DNA from: Inquilinus limosus_F
GTDB taxonomy: Bacteria > Pseudomonadota > Alphaproteobacteria > DSM-16000 > Inquilinaceae
Assembly: GCF_051487185.1 (NCBI RefSeq)
Contig: NZ_JAHVDK010000016.1
Span: forward strand, 62,001 to 126,000
DNA length: 64,000 nucleotides
Reading direction: 5' to 3'
Shown here: positions 54,939-63,686 of the stretch, one piece after another
How positions within the stretch are numbered: position 1 is the first letter of the stretch
Layout: every line of letters begins with the position of its first letter
The notes under the pieces: generated by a model
Database searches by the model: none
Seen by the model: only the letters and a program-made list of their open reading frames with translations
What the model was told of the DNA's origin: nothing
Translations under genes and position numbers: made by a program

Positions 54939-55709
54939 ATGCACAGCAGAACAGCCCGCGGGAGCGAGCCCGCGCCGGCCGGCTGGTCGGCCCTGTTCGA
55001 AGCGATCGAGACCCGCGGCGGCGTCCTCGATGCCTCGAGCGAGATGGTCGGCCCGGACGCGGCAGGCTTTCGTGCCATGTATCTGGACCTCGGCGCGATC
55101 CGGGAAACGCTTCGGTCGGCCGATGCCGAGCCGGCGGTCATCACCATCTGCGCCGATGTGCTGAACATCCCCCACCGCCTCGACTGGCGCCTCCAGCGGG
55201 CTGCGCTGGTGATCGTGGCGCGCCGGATCCAGTCGGCCGGCTATGCCACCGTGAGCCTCGACTATCGCGACCGCACGGCGGCGAGCCTGACCGTGTTCAC
55301 CGAGGAGCTGGAGGGCCGGTTCCAGGCGATCGCCGTGACCGCTCCCAACGGACCCCAGCCGGCGGCCTTCATCTTCGACGCCGCCCCCGCGACGGGCGGC
55401 GTGCGGATCCATCTGCCGGGCCGCCAGCCCGTCGAGACGCCCCTGGACAGCATGCGGGGCCTGCCGCCGCAAGCGACCGAGATCGTCGAACAGGCGCTTC
55501 GGACCGAATTCACCTTCGCCTCGCTGCTGCACGACCAGCGCCCTGACCTGGCGCGGGCGATGCTCGGTTGGATCAAGTCCTGTTCCCGCGGCCTGCCGGG
55601 CATGGCCTGGATTGCGGCAGAGCTCGGCAACCCTATGCTCGCGCAGGCCGGCGCAGTCCGCACGCCGTCTTTCCCTCGGCGGCCACCGGAATTGGCGGCG
55701 ACCCGCTGA
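54939..55709 (+). CDS. Hypothetical protein
   Basis: 256 residues from the ATG at 54939, which has GGAGG 5 bp upstream; the ATG at 54927 overlaps that site. I recognise no family. Central beta-rich stretches (AVITICADVL, AALVIVARRIQSAGYATVSLDY, LTVFTEEL) suggest a small alpha/beta domain, then helices. The gap of 250 bp after the KAS III-like gene suggests a separate transcript, so membership of the cluster is uncertain. Confidence 0.6.
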   Translation: MHSRTARGSEPAPAGWSALFEAIETRGGVLDASSEMVGPDAAGFRAMYLDLGAIRETLRSADAEPAVITICADVLNIPHRLDWRLQRAALVIVARRIQSAGYATVSLDYRDRTAASLTVFTEELEGRFQAIAVTAPNGPQPAAFIFDAAPATGGVRIHLPGRQPVETPLDSMRGLPPQATEIVEQALRTEFTFASLLHDQRPDLARAMLGWIKSCSRGLPGMAWIAAELGNPMLAQAGAVRTPSFPRRPPELAATR

Positions 55710-55747
55710 CGTCGCCCGCCGGGCCGGAGCGGACCAGGATCCGCCCC

Positions 55748-55858
55748 CTATTCCGCATCCGGCTGCCGGTCGGGCATCGCCCGCTGGAAGGCGTCGAGCG
55801 CCAGGCCCGCCTCGAAGATGCGGCGGACCCTCGGATAAGGCGCGAGATATTTCTTCAT
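55748..55858 (-). pseudogene. C-terminal fragment of a GST/maleylacetoacetate isomerase-like protein
   Basis: A 36-codon frame ending LDAFQRAMPDRQPDAE, which looks like the C-terminus of zeta-class GST (MaiA-type) proteins. The same frame remains open a little further upstream without a start and then hits a stop, and no N-terminal thioredoxin domain is present. A GGGAGGAG site precedes the ATG, so a tiny protein could be made, but a decayed gene is more likely. Confidence 0.4.
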
Positions 55859-56014
55859 GGTCTCCTCCCAACCGAACGGCCGGAACCGCCACTTGGGGCC
55901 CGGCTGCGCGGATGGAGCGAGCGTATGGCCGGAGCGACGGCGCTCAACGGACGCCGTTGATCAGATTTCATCACCTCATGGGAAAGCCGGGCGGGGGCGG
56001 CCGGTGGAGCGGAT

Positions 56015-57082
56015 TCAGGAGAGAAAACTCTGGGCGTCTGCGACCAGCCGGCGCACCAGTTCGCCTGCGGGGATCTCATCCACCGCGGCGGCGCCCTGGC
56101 CTGCCCACATCGGTAGGAAATCGGGGCGTATGGTCGTTCCGTCGGCGCTGCGCCCCAGCGGCATCGTCAGGGCCGCCTGGAACGGAAAGTCCAGCACCGG
56201 CGCCTCCTCGGCTTCCATTTCGCTGGAGAAGCGGCTGCGAAGGACCCGCGCGGGCCTGCCGGTATAAGCCCGCGTGACGTGAGTGCTCTGATCCGTCGCA
56301 CCGCGCAACGCGGCCCGGTACGGGGCGGGAACATTGCTTTCGGGGCAGCCGAGAAAGGCCGTGCCGATCTGCACGCCGCTGGCCCCCAGCTTGAACGCCG
56401 CCGCGATCCCGCGTCCGTCGAAGATGCCGCCGGCGGCGATGACCGGCACGCGGACCGCATCGGCGACCTGGGGAACGAGAGCCATTGTGCCGACGGACCC
56501 GGCGCCGGGATGATCGGTGAAGGTTCCGCGGTGCCCGCCGGCCTCCGCGCCCTGCGCGATGATCGCATCGGCGCCCGCCTCTTCGAGCCAGCGCGCCTCG
56601 GCCACCGTCGTGGCCGAGCTCAGGACGGCACAGCCTGCCTGCTTCAACCGGCGCAGCGCATCTTCGCCCGGCAGCCCGAAATGGAAGCTGGCGACCCGCG
56701 GCCGAAGCTCGAGGACCAACTCCAGCCGGGCAGGATCGAAGGCCGGGACAGGCGGTTCGCTCGGCTCCGGAGGAGCGCCCAGGCCGAGCTCATCGTAATA
56801 GCGCTGAAGTCTCGCGCGCGCCCGGGCCACCGCCGCCCTGTCGAGCGGTGGCGTCGTATGGGCAAAGAAATTGAGGTTGAAGGCGTGGTTGGTGCTGGCC
56901 CGCACGGCCGCCACCTGATCGCGCACCATGTCGGGGGGCAGGATTCCGCAGCCGAGTGACCCCAGGGCACCGGCGTTGCAGACGGCCGAGACCAGCTCCG
57001 GCGTCGTGACACTCGTCATCGGAGCCTGGATCAGGGGGTGCTCGATGCCCAGGAGTTCCTGAAGATCCCGACGGGGCCACAT
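56015..57082 (-). CDS. Nitronate monooxygenase-like FMN protein
   Basis: 355-residue TIM-barrel flavoprotein of the NMO/2-nitropropane dioxygenase family. Features: GIEHPLIQAPMTSVTTPELVSAV, NLNFFAH, VASFHFGLP (family His), IIAQGAEAGGHRG, VIAAGGIFDGRGIAAA and GVQIGTAFL. The start at 57082 has GGGGGA upstream; the ATG at 57109 does not. Detoxifies alkyl nitronates in characterised members; the paralogues are numerous and roles vary. Confidence 0.83.
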   Translation of the reverse strand: MWPRRDLQELLGIEHPLIQAPMTSVTTPELVSAVCNAGALGSLGCGILPPDMVRDQVAAVRASTNHAFNLNFFAHTTPPLDRAAVARARARLQRYYDELGLGAPPEPSEPPVPAFDPARLELVLELRPRVASFHFGLPGEDALRRLKQAGCAVLSSATTVAEARWLEEAGADAIIAQGAEAGGHRGTFTDHPGAGSVGTMALVPQVADAVRVPVIAAGGIFDGRGIAAAFKLGASGVQIGTAFLGCPESNVPAPYRAALRGATDQSTHVTRAYTGRPARVLRSRFSSEMEAEEAPVLDFPFQAALTMPLGRSADGTTIRPDFLPMWAGQGAAAVDEIPAGELVRRLVADAQSFLS

Positions 57083-57169
57083 GCTTCCCCCGCTGCGCTG
57101 GACGGCCACAGCACCATTATAGCATGGCCGCGGGCCCGCATGGACGGCCTCCGGCGCTAAGAGACCGGC

Positions 57170-57193
57170 AGCCCTCGCCGGCAGACGAGGGCT
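57170..57193 (-). terminator. Hairpin terminator after the LacD-like gene
   Basis: AGCCCTCG (57170-57177) pairs with CGAGGGCT (57186-57193) around an 8-base loop, about 12 bp beyond the stop at 57205. On the minus strand it is followed by a pyrimidine-rich GGTCTCTTAG. Marks the end of the sugar operon. Confidence 0.55.
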
Positions 57194-57204
57194 TGCGGCT
57201 GCCG

Positions 57205-58206
57205 TCAGTTCTGCCAGCTGGCGTACCAGAATTCCGGATAGGCCTGGGCCACGGCCGCCGGCTCCAGGGCCGGGACATAGGGCCGGCCATGCTTGCGGGT
57301 GATGGAAGCGAGCTCGGCGAGGCGCCCGGCCGCGTCCTTCTGGGCCGCCGCCTTCTTCGCCGGGTCGTGGGTCGAGGCAGCGTCGCGCCAGATCGACCGG
57401 CCGGCGAGGAAGCCGGAGGCGCCGGCCCTGCAGGCGATCTCCACCTGGGTGCGGAAATCGGCATAGCCGACGCCGGCCGAAAGGATCACCCAGGGCACGG
57501 AGATGCCGTCGTCGAGCCGCCGGCAGGCGTCGAGCGCGGCGGCCCTGCCCTCTTCCGTGCTGACGTCGCCGGGGAACTCGACCTTCAGCACGTCGACGCC
57601 GTAGCCGTTCGCCTCATGCGCCGAGGCGACGATGCCCTCGATCCGCTTCGCCTTCCAGGCGGCGCTCGCCGGGTCCTCGCCCGGCAGCGGGTACCAGATC
57701 GGCTCCACCACCAGCGGCAGCGACAGGCTGGCGCATTCGGCGGCGAGGCTGCGCACAACCTGGCGCTGATGCTCGGCGACCGCGCTGTCCGGCCGGTAGA
57801 ACCAGAGCAGCTTGCAGACGTCGACGCCCATCGCCTTCATCTTGCGCGTGCCCCAGCCGGCGCGGAACCGGGTCTCGCGCGCCGCGGCGGCGCCGTTGTA
57901 GCCCTCGTCCTCGATGCTCGCCATCAGCCCGACCGAACCCGGCAGGACCCGCGCCGCGATCGCCGGCGCCAGGCCATAGCGCGGGTCGAGCAGGAAGGCG
58001 CTGACCTCGGGCGACAGCGCGCGCACCAGCTCGATCTTCGCCGCGACGGTCATGGCGTAGTCGACCTTGTCCGGGTCCGGCGCCAGCAGCTCCTGGAAAT
58101 CCGACAGGTGATCGAGCGCGCAGATCAGAAAGAAGCCGTCGGCCGAGGCGACACGCTGCAGGCTGCGGATCTTGCCGGGGTCGCGGGCGGCGGGCAGGGA
58201 GACCAT
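57205..58206 (-). CDS. LacD/tagatose-bisphosphate-type class I aldolase
   Basis: 333-residue TIM-barrel aldolase. The likely Schiff-base Lys208 sits in YGVDVLKVEFPG, and LDPRYGLAPAI, VDVCKLLWFYRPD and VVEPIWYP match the LacD/YihT-like family. Members cleave ketose (bis)phosphates or sulfofructose phosphate to DHAP plus an aldehyde. It follows an ADP-dependent kinase-family gene by 3 bp, so the kinase probably makes its substrate. Last gene of the CUT1 operon. Confidence 0.78.
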   Translation of the reverse strand: MVSLPAARDPGKIRSLQRVASADGFFLICALDHLSDFQELLAPDPDKVDYAMTVAAKIELVRALSPEVSAFLLDPRYGLAPAIAARVLPGSVGLMASIEDEGYNGAAAARETRFRAGWGTRKMKAMGVDVCKLLWFYRPDSAVAEHQRQVVRSLAAECASLSLPLVVEPIWYPLPGEDPASAAWKAKRIEGIVASAHEANGYGVDVLKVEFPGDVSTEEGRAAALDACRRLDDGISVPWVILSAGVGYADFRTQVEIACRAGASGFLAGRSIWRDAASTHDPAKKAAAQKDAAGRLAELASITRKHGRPYVPALEPAAVAQAYPEFWYASWQN

Positions 58207-58209
58207 CGT

Positions 58210-59448
58210 TCAATCCTCTTCGGTCGATGTCAGGGTGGACAGGATCTCGGGCGGCTGGCCGAGCACGAGCAGGCAGCCGGCCAGGAAGGTGTCGCCGAGG
58301 CCGATCGTGGCCGCGGGGCGTTCGAGGTAAGGCGCGGCGCAGGCGACCATGGTCCAGCCGTCGCGGTGGTCCCAGACCGGGAAGGGCAGCGGTGGAAACA
58401 CGGCGCCGGGCGGGATGCCGTCCGGGTTGGTCGGGATGCCGACCGCGGCGCGGGTCGCGGCCAGGAGGCAGCCGGCCATCAGCGCCTCCAGCTCCGCCTG
58501 CGGATCGCCGCGGGTGGCCGCCAGCGCCCAGCCATCGGCATGGACGCAGACGCGCGCGAGGCCGAAGCGGTCGCCGAGGGCACGGGCCTTGGCGCCGGGA
58601 TCACCGGGGCCGGGCGACAGCGCCTCCAGCTCCGACAGGCTGAGGCCGAAGGAGGTGGCGTGCGGCGTCAGCCCTTCCACCACCCGGTCGCGCAGCGCCG
58701 CATGCGGGTAGTCGCCGAGCTCGTGATGGATCAGGGCGAGCCCCGCCGCCCGCCAGGCGTCGGCGAGCTCGGCGGCGGAGCCGACGGAAGCATCGACCGC
58801 GTCCGGCGGCAGGGCGTTGAAGCCGGACAGGATCCCTGCCCCGGCCGTCAACGCCACACCGATGCTGGCGAGCCAAAAATCCGGATCGTCGTCCAGTGCC
58901 TCGTCGGCGAAGCGCACAATGGTGCGCGACGACCGCCGCGGCATGGCCGGCCCGACCGGGGTGCCGGCGGTGAACTCGAAGATGTAATGCGCCGGCTTGC
59001 CGCCCCCGCCGGGCCGTGCCTCGCGGGCGGGAACGATGCGGTCGCCCTCGGCCAGACGGATCCCGGGATGCAGCAGGGCAAGCTGGGCCGGCGTGCGGTC
59101 GCCCAGGGCCAGCAGCGCCGGCGCGCCGGCCACGGCCAGCGCCTGCGCCGCCTGGGCGCCGGTGCCGCCGAGGCCGGGGTTGGAACGGAGATGCCGGTCG
59201 ATCCAGCACGGCCCCTCCGGCCAGTCGACCAGGACCTCGCCGCCGATCCCTTCCGCGGCACGGCGCAGCAGCTCCGCCGCCAGCGCCGCGGCGGGGGTGC
59301 CGGGCTCAGCCGCCAGCACCGGCCAGGCACGGTGCAGCGGCAGATAGGCATCGATGCAGGTGCTGAGGCCGCACAGGGTCGGCCGCGCCGTGGCGGCGAG
59401 GTGCCGTAGCCGGGTCGACAGGTCGCGATAACGCTGCTCCCACCTCAT
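58210..59448 (-). CDS. ADP-dependent phosphofructokinase/glucokinase family protein
   Basis: 412-residue ribokinase-like protein. The C-terminal catalytic motif is IGLGDTFLAGCLL (Asp386), with NPGLGGTGAQAAQ and IFEFTAGTP in the sugar-binding part, as in the ADP_PFK_GK family known mainly from archaea. The start at 59448 avoids a frame that reads through the palindromic repeat. Context, between CUT1 permeases and a LacD-type aldolase, suggests it phosphorylates the imported sugar. The phosphate donor cannot be decided by eye. Confidence 0.75.
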   Translation of the reverse strand: MRWEQRYRDLSTRLRHLAATARPTLCGLSTCIDAYLPLHRAWPVLAAEPGTPAAALAAELLRRAAEGIGGEVLVDWPEGPCWIDRHLRSNPGLGGTGAQAAQALAVAGAPALLALGDRTPAQLALLHPGIRLAEGDRIVPAREARPGGGGKPAHYIFEFTAGTPVGPAMPRRSSRTIVRFADEALDDDPDFWLASIGVALTAGAGILSGFNALPPDAVDASVGSAAELADAWRAAGLALIHHELGDYPHAALRDRVVEGLTPHATSFGLSLSELEALSPGPGDPGAKARALGDRFGLARVCVHADGWALAATRGDPQAELEALMAGCLLAATRAAVGIPTNPDGIPPGAVFPPLPFPVWDHRDGWTMVACAAPYLERPAATIGLGDTFLAGCLLVLGQPPEILSTLTSTEED

Positions 59449-59485
59449 GCCATTGGCCTTCGAGATCGACTCTTCGGTCCGTTCC

Positions 59486-59579
59486 CCGTCATGGCGAGCC
59501 CCGAAGGGGCGTGGCCATCCAGGGCCACTCGCACCGGCCCCTGGATGGCCACGTCGGCTTCGCCGCCTCGCCATGACGG
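59486..59579. repeat. Palindromic intergenic repeat, family A copy 2
   Basis: 94 bp, the reverse complement of the element at 26016-26107 with few differences. It starts CCGTCATGGCGAG and ends CCATGACGG. It lies in the 154-bp gap between the MalG-type permease and kinase genes, within an operon, as copy 1 does. Confidence 0.85.
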
Positions 59580-59602
59580 CTCAATGTTTCGGGAGGCTGG
59601 TA

Positions 59603-60472
59603 TCATTCCTTGACCGCCCCCTGGGTCAGCCCGGCGATGATGTGACGCTGGAAGGCCAGCACCAGCAGCACCAGCGGCACCGTCACCACGACTGACGCGG
59701 CGGCGATGTCGCCCCAGGGCACGTAGTAGAGGTTGGTGAAGTTGGCGATGCCGACCGGCACCGTCTGCCGGCTGATGTCGGAGGTGAAGGCCAGCGCGAA
59801 CATGAACTCATTCCACGCCGCGATGAAGCCGAGCAGCCCCGTGGTCACCACCCCGGGCAGCGACATCGGCAGGGTGACGCGGAACAGGATGGTGAGCGGC
59901 CCAGCGCCATCCATCCGCGCGGCGTCGTCGATCTCGCGCGGGATGCTGTGGAAGTAGCCGAACAGCACCCAGATCACCAGCGGCAGGCCGAGCGCGACAT
60001 AGACCACGACCAGCACCGTGTAGGTGTCGAGCAACTCCATCGACGCGGCGAGCAGGTAGAGCGGCGCCACGATCGCGATCTGCGGGAACATCGAGATCGA
60101 CAGGATCAGGCCGAGGATGCCGAAGCGGCCCCTGATGTCGAGCCGCGCCAAGGCGAAGGCGGCCAGCGCCCCGAGCACGAGGCAGACGACGGTCGTCGCC
60201 CCGGCCACGATCACCGAGTTCAGCAGGTAGAGCTGGAACTGCTTGACCGTGAAGATGTTCACGAAATGCTCGAGCGTGGCCGGGATCGGCAGCCAGCTCG
60301 GCGTCTCGGCGACCAGCGCCTTGTCCTCCTGCAGCGAGGTGGAGAGCTGCCACAGGAATGGGCCGGCGGACCAGGCGACGATGAACAGGGCGCCGGCATG
60401 CAGCAGCACGCCGCGCCAGACCCAGACCGGCAGGCCGAGCAGCCGGCCGCGCATGGCGGAGAGCGGCGTCAT
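59603..60472 (-). CDS. CUT1 sugar ABC permease (MalG type)
   Basis: 289-residue permease with the coupling loop EIDDAARMDGAGPLTILFRVTLPMSLPG and a C-terminal QRHIIAGLTQGAVKE as in MalG-like proteins. Start at 60472 overlaps the MalF-type stop (ATGA); the long upstream extension is out-of-frame neighbour sequence. No ATPase in the operon. Confidence 0.87.
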   Translation of the reverse strand: MTPLSAMRGRLLGLPVWVWRGVLLHAGALFIVAWSAGPFLWQLSTSLQEDKALVAETPSWLPIPATLEHFVNIFTVKQFQLYLLNSVIVAGATTVVCLVLGALAAFALARLDIRGRFGILGLILSISMFPQIAIVAPLYLLAASMELLDTYTVLVVVYVALGLPLVIWVLFGYFHSIPREIDDAARMDGAGPLTILFRVTLPMSLPGVVTTGLLGFIAAWNEFMFALAFTSDISRQTVPVGIANFTNLYYVPWGDIAAASVVVTVPLVLLVLAFQRHIIAGLTQGAVKE

Positions 60473-61413
60473 CGCTCGGTCTCCCGCAGCTTGCGGATCA
60501 GGACGGCGCCGAACACCCCGGCGATCACCACCTCGGTCGCGAACATCGCCGCCGCCATGGCCGAGCCGTAGCCGAACTGCAGCGTCGAGAAGAGGGTCTT
60601 GTAGGTCAGGGTCGACAGCGTCTCGGTCGAATCCGCGGGGCCGCCGCCGGTCAGCACATAGACCAGGTCGAAGATGCGGAAAGCGTCGAGCGCCCGGAAC
60701 AGTGCCGCGATCAGCAGCGTCGGCATCAAGAGCGGCAGCCGCACCCGCCAGAAGGTCGACCACGGCCCGGCGCCGTCGACCAGCGCCGCCTCCAACAGCG
60801 AGCGCGGGATCGTCTGCAGCCCAGCGAGTAGCAGCAACGCCATGAAGGGCGTGGTCTTCCAGACGTCGGCGATGATGATGGTGAGGAGCGCCGTGTCGGT
60901 CGACCCGTACCAGTTGACGTTCTGGTCGATCAGCCCGGTGACCCGCAGCAGGTGATTGACGATCCCGTTCTGGCCGTCGAACAGCCAGCCGAACATCTTC
61001 GAGGTGACGACGGTCGGGATCGCCCAGGGGATCAGCATCGCCGCCCGCACCAGGCCGCGACCGATGAACCATTCGTAGAGGATCAGCGCCATGCCGAGCC
61101 CGAGCAGCGTCTCGGCCAGGGTTGAAGTGACCGTGAACTCGACCGTGTGCAGCCAGGCGTTCCAGAAGGTCGGGTCGGCGATCAGGTCCTGGTAGTTGCG
61201 CAGGCCGAGGAAGGCGTCGTCGGGCGCGGCCAGCGAGGTGTCGCGGAACGACAGCCAGAGGCCGAGCCCGACCGGATAGACCGAGACCGCGGCCAGGGCG
61301 CCGGCCGCCGGCAGCAGCAGGAGCAGGGCCGGGGCCCGGACCGGCCCGAGGCGGGAACGCCCCGGGCCGGCGATGCGATGCGCGATGGAGCCGGTCATCG
61401 CCATGCAGGTCAT
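60469..61413 (-). CDS. CUT1 sugar ABC permease (MalF type)
   Basis: 314-residue permease. Hydrophobic start (APALLLLLPAAGALAAVSVYPVGLGLWLSF), FLGLRNYQDLIADPTFWNA, and coupling loop SLLEAALVDGAGPWSTFWRVRLPLL. The ATG at 61413 overlaps the SBP stop (ATGA); in-frame ATGs at 61404 and 61398 are alternatives. Confident for family. Confidence 0.87.
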   Translation of the reverse strand: MTCMAMTGSIAHRIAGPGRSRLGPVRAPALLLLLPAAGALAAVSVYPVGLGLWLSFRDTSLAAPDDAFLGLRNYQDLIADPTFWNAWLHTVEFTVTSTLAETLLGLGMALILYEWFIGRGLVRAAMLIPWAIPTVVTSKMFGWLFDGQNGIVNHLLRVTGLIDQNVNWYGSTDTALLTIIIADVWKTTPFMALLLLAGLQTIPRSLLEAALVDGAGPWSTFWRVRLPLLMPTLLIAALFRALDAFRIFDLVYVLTGGGPADSTETLSTLTYKTLFSTLQFGYGSAMAAAMFATEVVIAGVFGAVLIRKLRETER

Positions 61414-62729
61414 ACCCCGACGATGGCGTCGATCCGGGACTTGGCGGCCTCCAGCGCGCCCTTGACGTCGCCGCCCGCCAGCGCCTTCGACACCTCCGAC
61501 TGCAGCACCAGCGAGACCTGCGGGTATTTCGGCGTCACCGGCCGCGGCGTGGCGCCCAGGAACACCGGCTTCAGCTGGGCCATGAAGGGCTGGGCCTTGG
61601 CCAGCTCCGGATGGTCGAACACCGCCTGCCGGGTCGGCGCCAGGCCGAGCTGCAGGGCGAAGCGCAGCTGGGTCTCGGGCGAGGACATCCAGCGCACGAA
61701 GTCGAGCGCCGCCTCCTTGTGTTTGGACGAGGCGTTGACGCCGTACTGGTAGCCGCCGAGCGAGGCGGCGCTGGACTTGCCCGGGAAGTGCGGCAGCGGC
61801 GCGACGCCGACCTTGCCGACGACGCTGGATTCGCTCGCGTCCTGGGAGATGCCGTAGACATAGGACCAGTTGCGCAGGAACACCGCCTGCCCGGCGGTGA
61901 AGGGCCGGCGCGACGGCTCCTCGTCCCAGCTCAAGAGGTCGGGCGGGCTGATCTTGTGGGTGGCGATGGTGTCGTGCATGAACTGCACCGCCTCGACCGC
62001 CGCCGGGTCGGCGATGCGCACGGTCTTGCCGTCGGCGTCGAGGATGGCGCCGCCGTTCGAGCCGGTGAAGGAGACGAGGTCGCAGACCAGCACCTCGGCC
62101 TGCTTGCCCTGCCACAGGAAGCCCAGCTTGGCCTGGCCGGCGTCGGTGATCTTCTTCGCCGTCTCGACCAGCTCGGGCCAGGTTTCCGGCACCTTGGCCC
62201 CGGCCGCTTCCAGCAGGTCGCGCCGGTAGTACAGCATGCCGGAATCGACGAACCAGGGCAGCGCCACCAGCTTGCCCTGCCATTTGCAGCCGGCGACGAG
62301 GCCGGGGAAATAGGCGCCGATCTCGCTGGAATCGATATGGTCGTCGAGCGGCAGCGACCAGCCGGCAGCGGCGAATTCGGCGATCCAGATGATGTCCTGG
62401 GTGAACACGTCGGGCGCGCCGTTGCGGCGGGCCAGCTGCTGCACCAGCGCCTGATGCACCTCGGTCGAGGCGCTGGGCGGCGGCAGCTCGCGATAGGTGA
62501 CATGGACCTTGTCCTGCGACGCGTTGTAGGCGTCGACCAGCTGCGCGATCGTCTCCTTGCCGAAGAACTTCGCGCTGGCGAAGGTGATCTCGGTCGCCGC
62601 GCGGGCCGGCCGCGACCGGCCCAGGATCGGGGCCGCGGCCCCTGCCCCCAGCGCCACCCCAGACAGCTTCAGAAGATCACGCCGGAACAGGCCGCCGGAG
62701 CGCTGCGTCCGGCCAGGGATCTTGGTCAT
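61410..62729 (-). CDS. CUT1 sugar ABC substrate-binding protein
   Basis: 439-residue family-1 binding protein with a twin-arginine-like start (RTQRSGGLFRRDLLKLSGVALG), so probably exported by Tat or Sec. Typical elements: VDAYNASQDKVHVTYRELP, LVALPWFVDSGMLYYRRDLLEAAG, GQAVFLRNWSYVYG. First gene of the operon that continues with permeases, kinase and aldolase. Divergent from the DeoR gene. Ligand unknown sugar. Confidence 0.87.
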   Translation of the reverse strand: MTKIPGRTQRSGGLFRRDLLKLSGVALGAGAAAPILGRSRPARAATEITFASAKFFGKETIAQLVDAYNASQDKVHVTYRELPPPSASTEVHQALVQQLARRNGAPDVFTQDIIWIAEFAAAGWSLPLDDHIDSSEIGAYFPGLVAGCKWQGKLVALPWFVDSGMLYYRRDLLEAAGAKVPETWPELVETAKKITDAGQAKLGFLWQGKQAEVLVCDLVSFTGSNGGAILDADGKTVRIADPAAVEAVQFMHDTIATHKISPPDLLSWDEEPSRRPFTAGQAVFLRNWSYVYGISQDASESSVVGKVGVAPLPHFPGKSSAASLGGYQYGVNASSKHKEAALDFVRWMSSPETQLRFALQLGLAPTRQAVFDHPELAKAQPFMAQLKPVFLGATPRPVTPKYPQVSLVLQSEVSKALAGGDVKGALEAAKSRIDAIVGV

Positions 62730-62765
62730 TCCTCCCTCCCATTGATGGAAACGGGAATCTTGCGC

Positions 62766-62786
62766 TGTTTTATGCGTGTTTATGCG
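62766..62786. promoter_or_regulatory. Tandem TTTATGCG repeats, candidate DeoR operator
   Basis: TGTTTTATGCG (62766-62776) is followed directly by TGTTTATGCG (62777-62786) in the divergent region between the SBP and deoR-type genes. Direct repeats of this kind are common DeoR-family sites, so it is a candidate for control of the sugar operon. Confidence 0.55.
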
Positions 62787-62867
62787 CCTATTCCGATATA
62801 GGGCCGCAGCGATCTGGCAGAGTCAAGCAAGTTGTCTTAGACTCGGTGCGGTTTTCTGCGAGGAGCC

Positions 62868-63665
62868 ATGACATCATTCGATCCCGCCGCGGATGCGGCC
62901 CTCCCCGCGCGGCGGCGCAACGAGCTGCTGCGCCTGGCCCGCACCCGGGGCCAGGTGACGGTGACGGAGCTGTCCGGTCTGTTCGGGGTTTCGGCCGACA
63001 CGATCCGGCGTGACCTCGATTTCCTCGAGGGCCGCGGCCTGCTGGCCCGGACCCATGGCGGCGCCGTGCCGGTCGACGTGCTGGTCGGGCGCGATGCGCC
63101 CTACGCCCAGCGCATGAACACGCAGATCGATGCAAAACGGCGCATCGCACGGGCCGCTGCCAACCTGATCGGCGACGGCGAGACGCTGATCGTCAATGGC
63201 GGCTCGACCACCCGGCTGTTCGCGGCCGAGCTGACGGGCCGGCGCGACCTGACCATCGTCACCAACAATCTCGAGCTGCCGCTGGCCGTGCCGGCGCAGG
63301 CGGTGCGCGACATCTACGTCCTCGGCGGCCAGTTCCGGCGCGAATCCCACGTCACCATCGGCCCGCTCGGCTTCGCCGGTGCAGGCGGCATCACCGCCGA
63401 CACGGCGGTGCTCGGCGTCGGCGGCCTGTCGGCTTCGGCCGGCCTGTCCACGACGCTCCTCGAGGAAGCCGGTCTGATCGCCGCGATGATGGCGGCGGCG
63501 CGCCGCACCATGATCCTGGCGGATGCCAGCAAGTTCGGCCATGCCTCCTTCGCCCATATCGCGCCGCTCGACCGGGCGCATGTGCTGGTGACCGACCAGC
63601 CGCCGCCCCAGGAGATCGCCGAGCTGCTGGAGCGCGCCCAGGTCGATGTCGTGGTGGCGGGCTGA
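62868..63665 (+). CDS. DeoR-family transcriptional regulator
   Basis: 265-residue repressor. The N-terminal helix-turn-helix has the DeoR signature VTVTELSGLFGVSADTIRRDLDFLEGRGLLARTHGGAV; the C-terminal sugar-phosphate sensor domain has VNGGSTTRLFAAEL, IVTNNLELPLAV, and LADASKFGHASFAHIAPL. Divergent from the CUT1 operon it probably represses, with a sugar phosphate (perhaps the kinase product) as inducer. Confidence 0.88.
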   Translation: MTSFDPAADAALPARRRNELLRLARTRGQVTVTELSGLFGVSADTIRRDLDFLEGRGLLARTHGGAVPVDVLVGRDAPYAQRMNTQIDAKRRIARAAANLIGDGETLIVNGGSTTRLFAAELTGRRDLTIVTNNLELPLAVPAQAVRDIYVLGGQFRRESHVTIGPLGFAGAGGITADTAVLGVGGLSASAGLSTTLLEEAGLIAAMMAAARRTMILADASKFGHASFAHIAPLDRAHVLVTDQPPPQEIAELLERAQVDVVVAG

Positions 63666-63686
63666 GGCATGCCCCCCGGCCCCTCG

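Noticed and set aside
57205..63665. Sulfoquinovose (sulfo-EMP) pathway
   Set aside because: The aldolase family and DeoR regulator would fit, but no sulfoquinovosidase, isomerase or sulfolactaldehyde enzyme is present, and the kinase is not PfkB/YihV-like.
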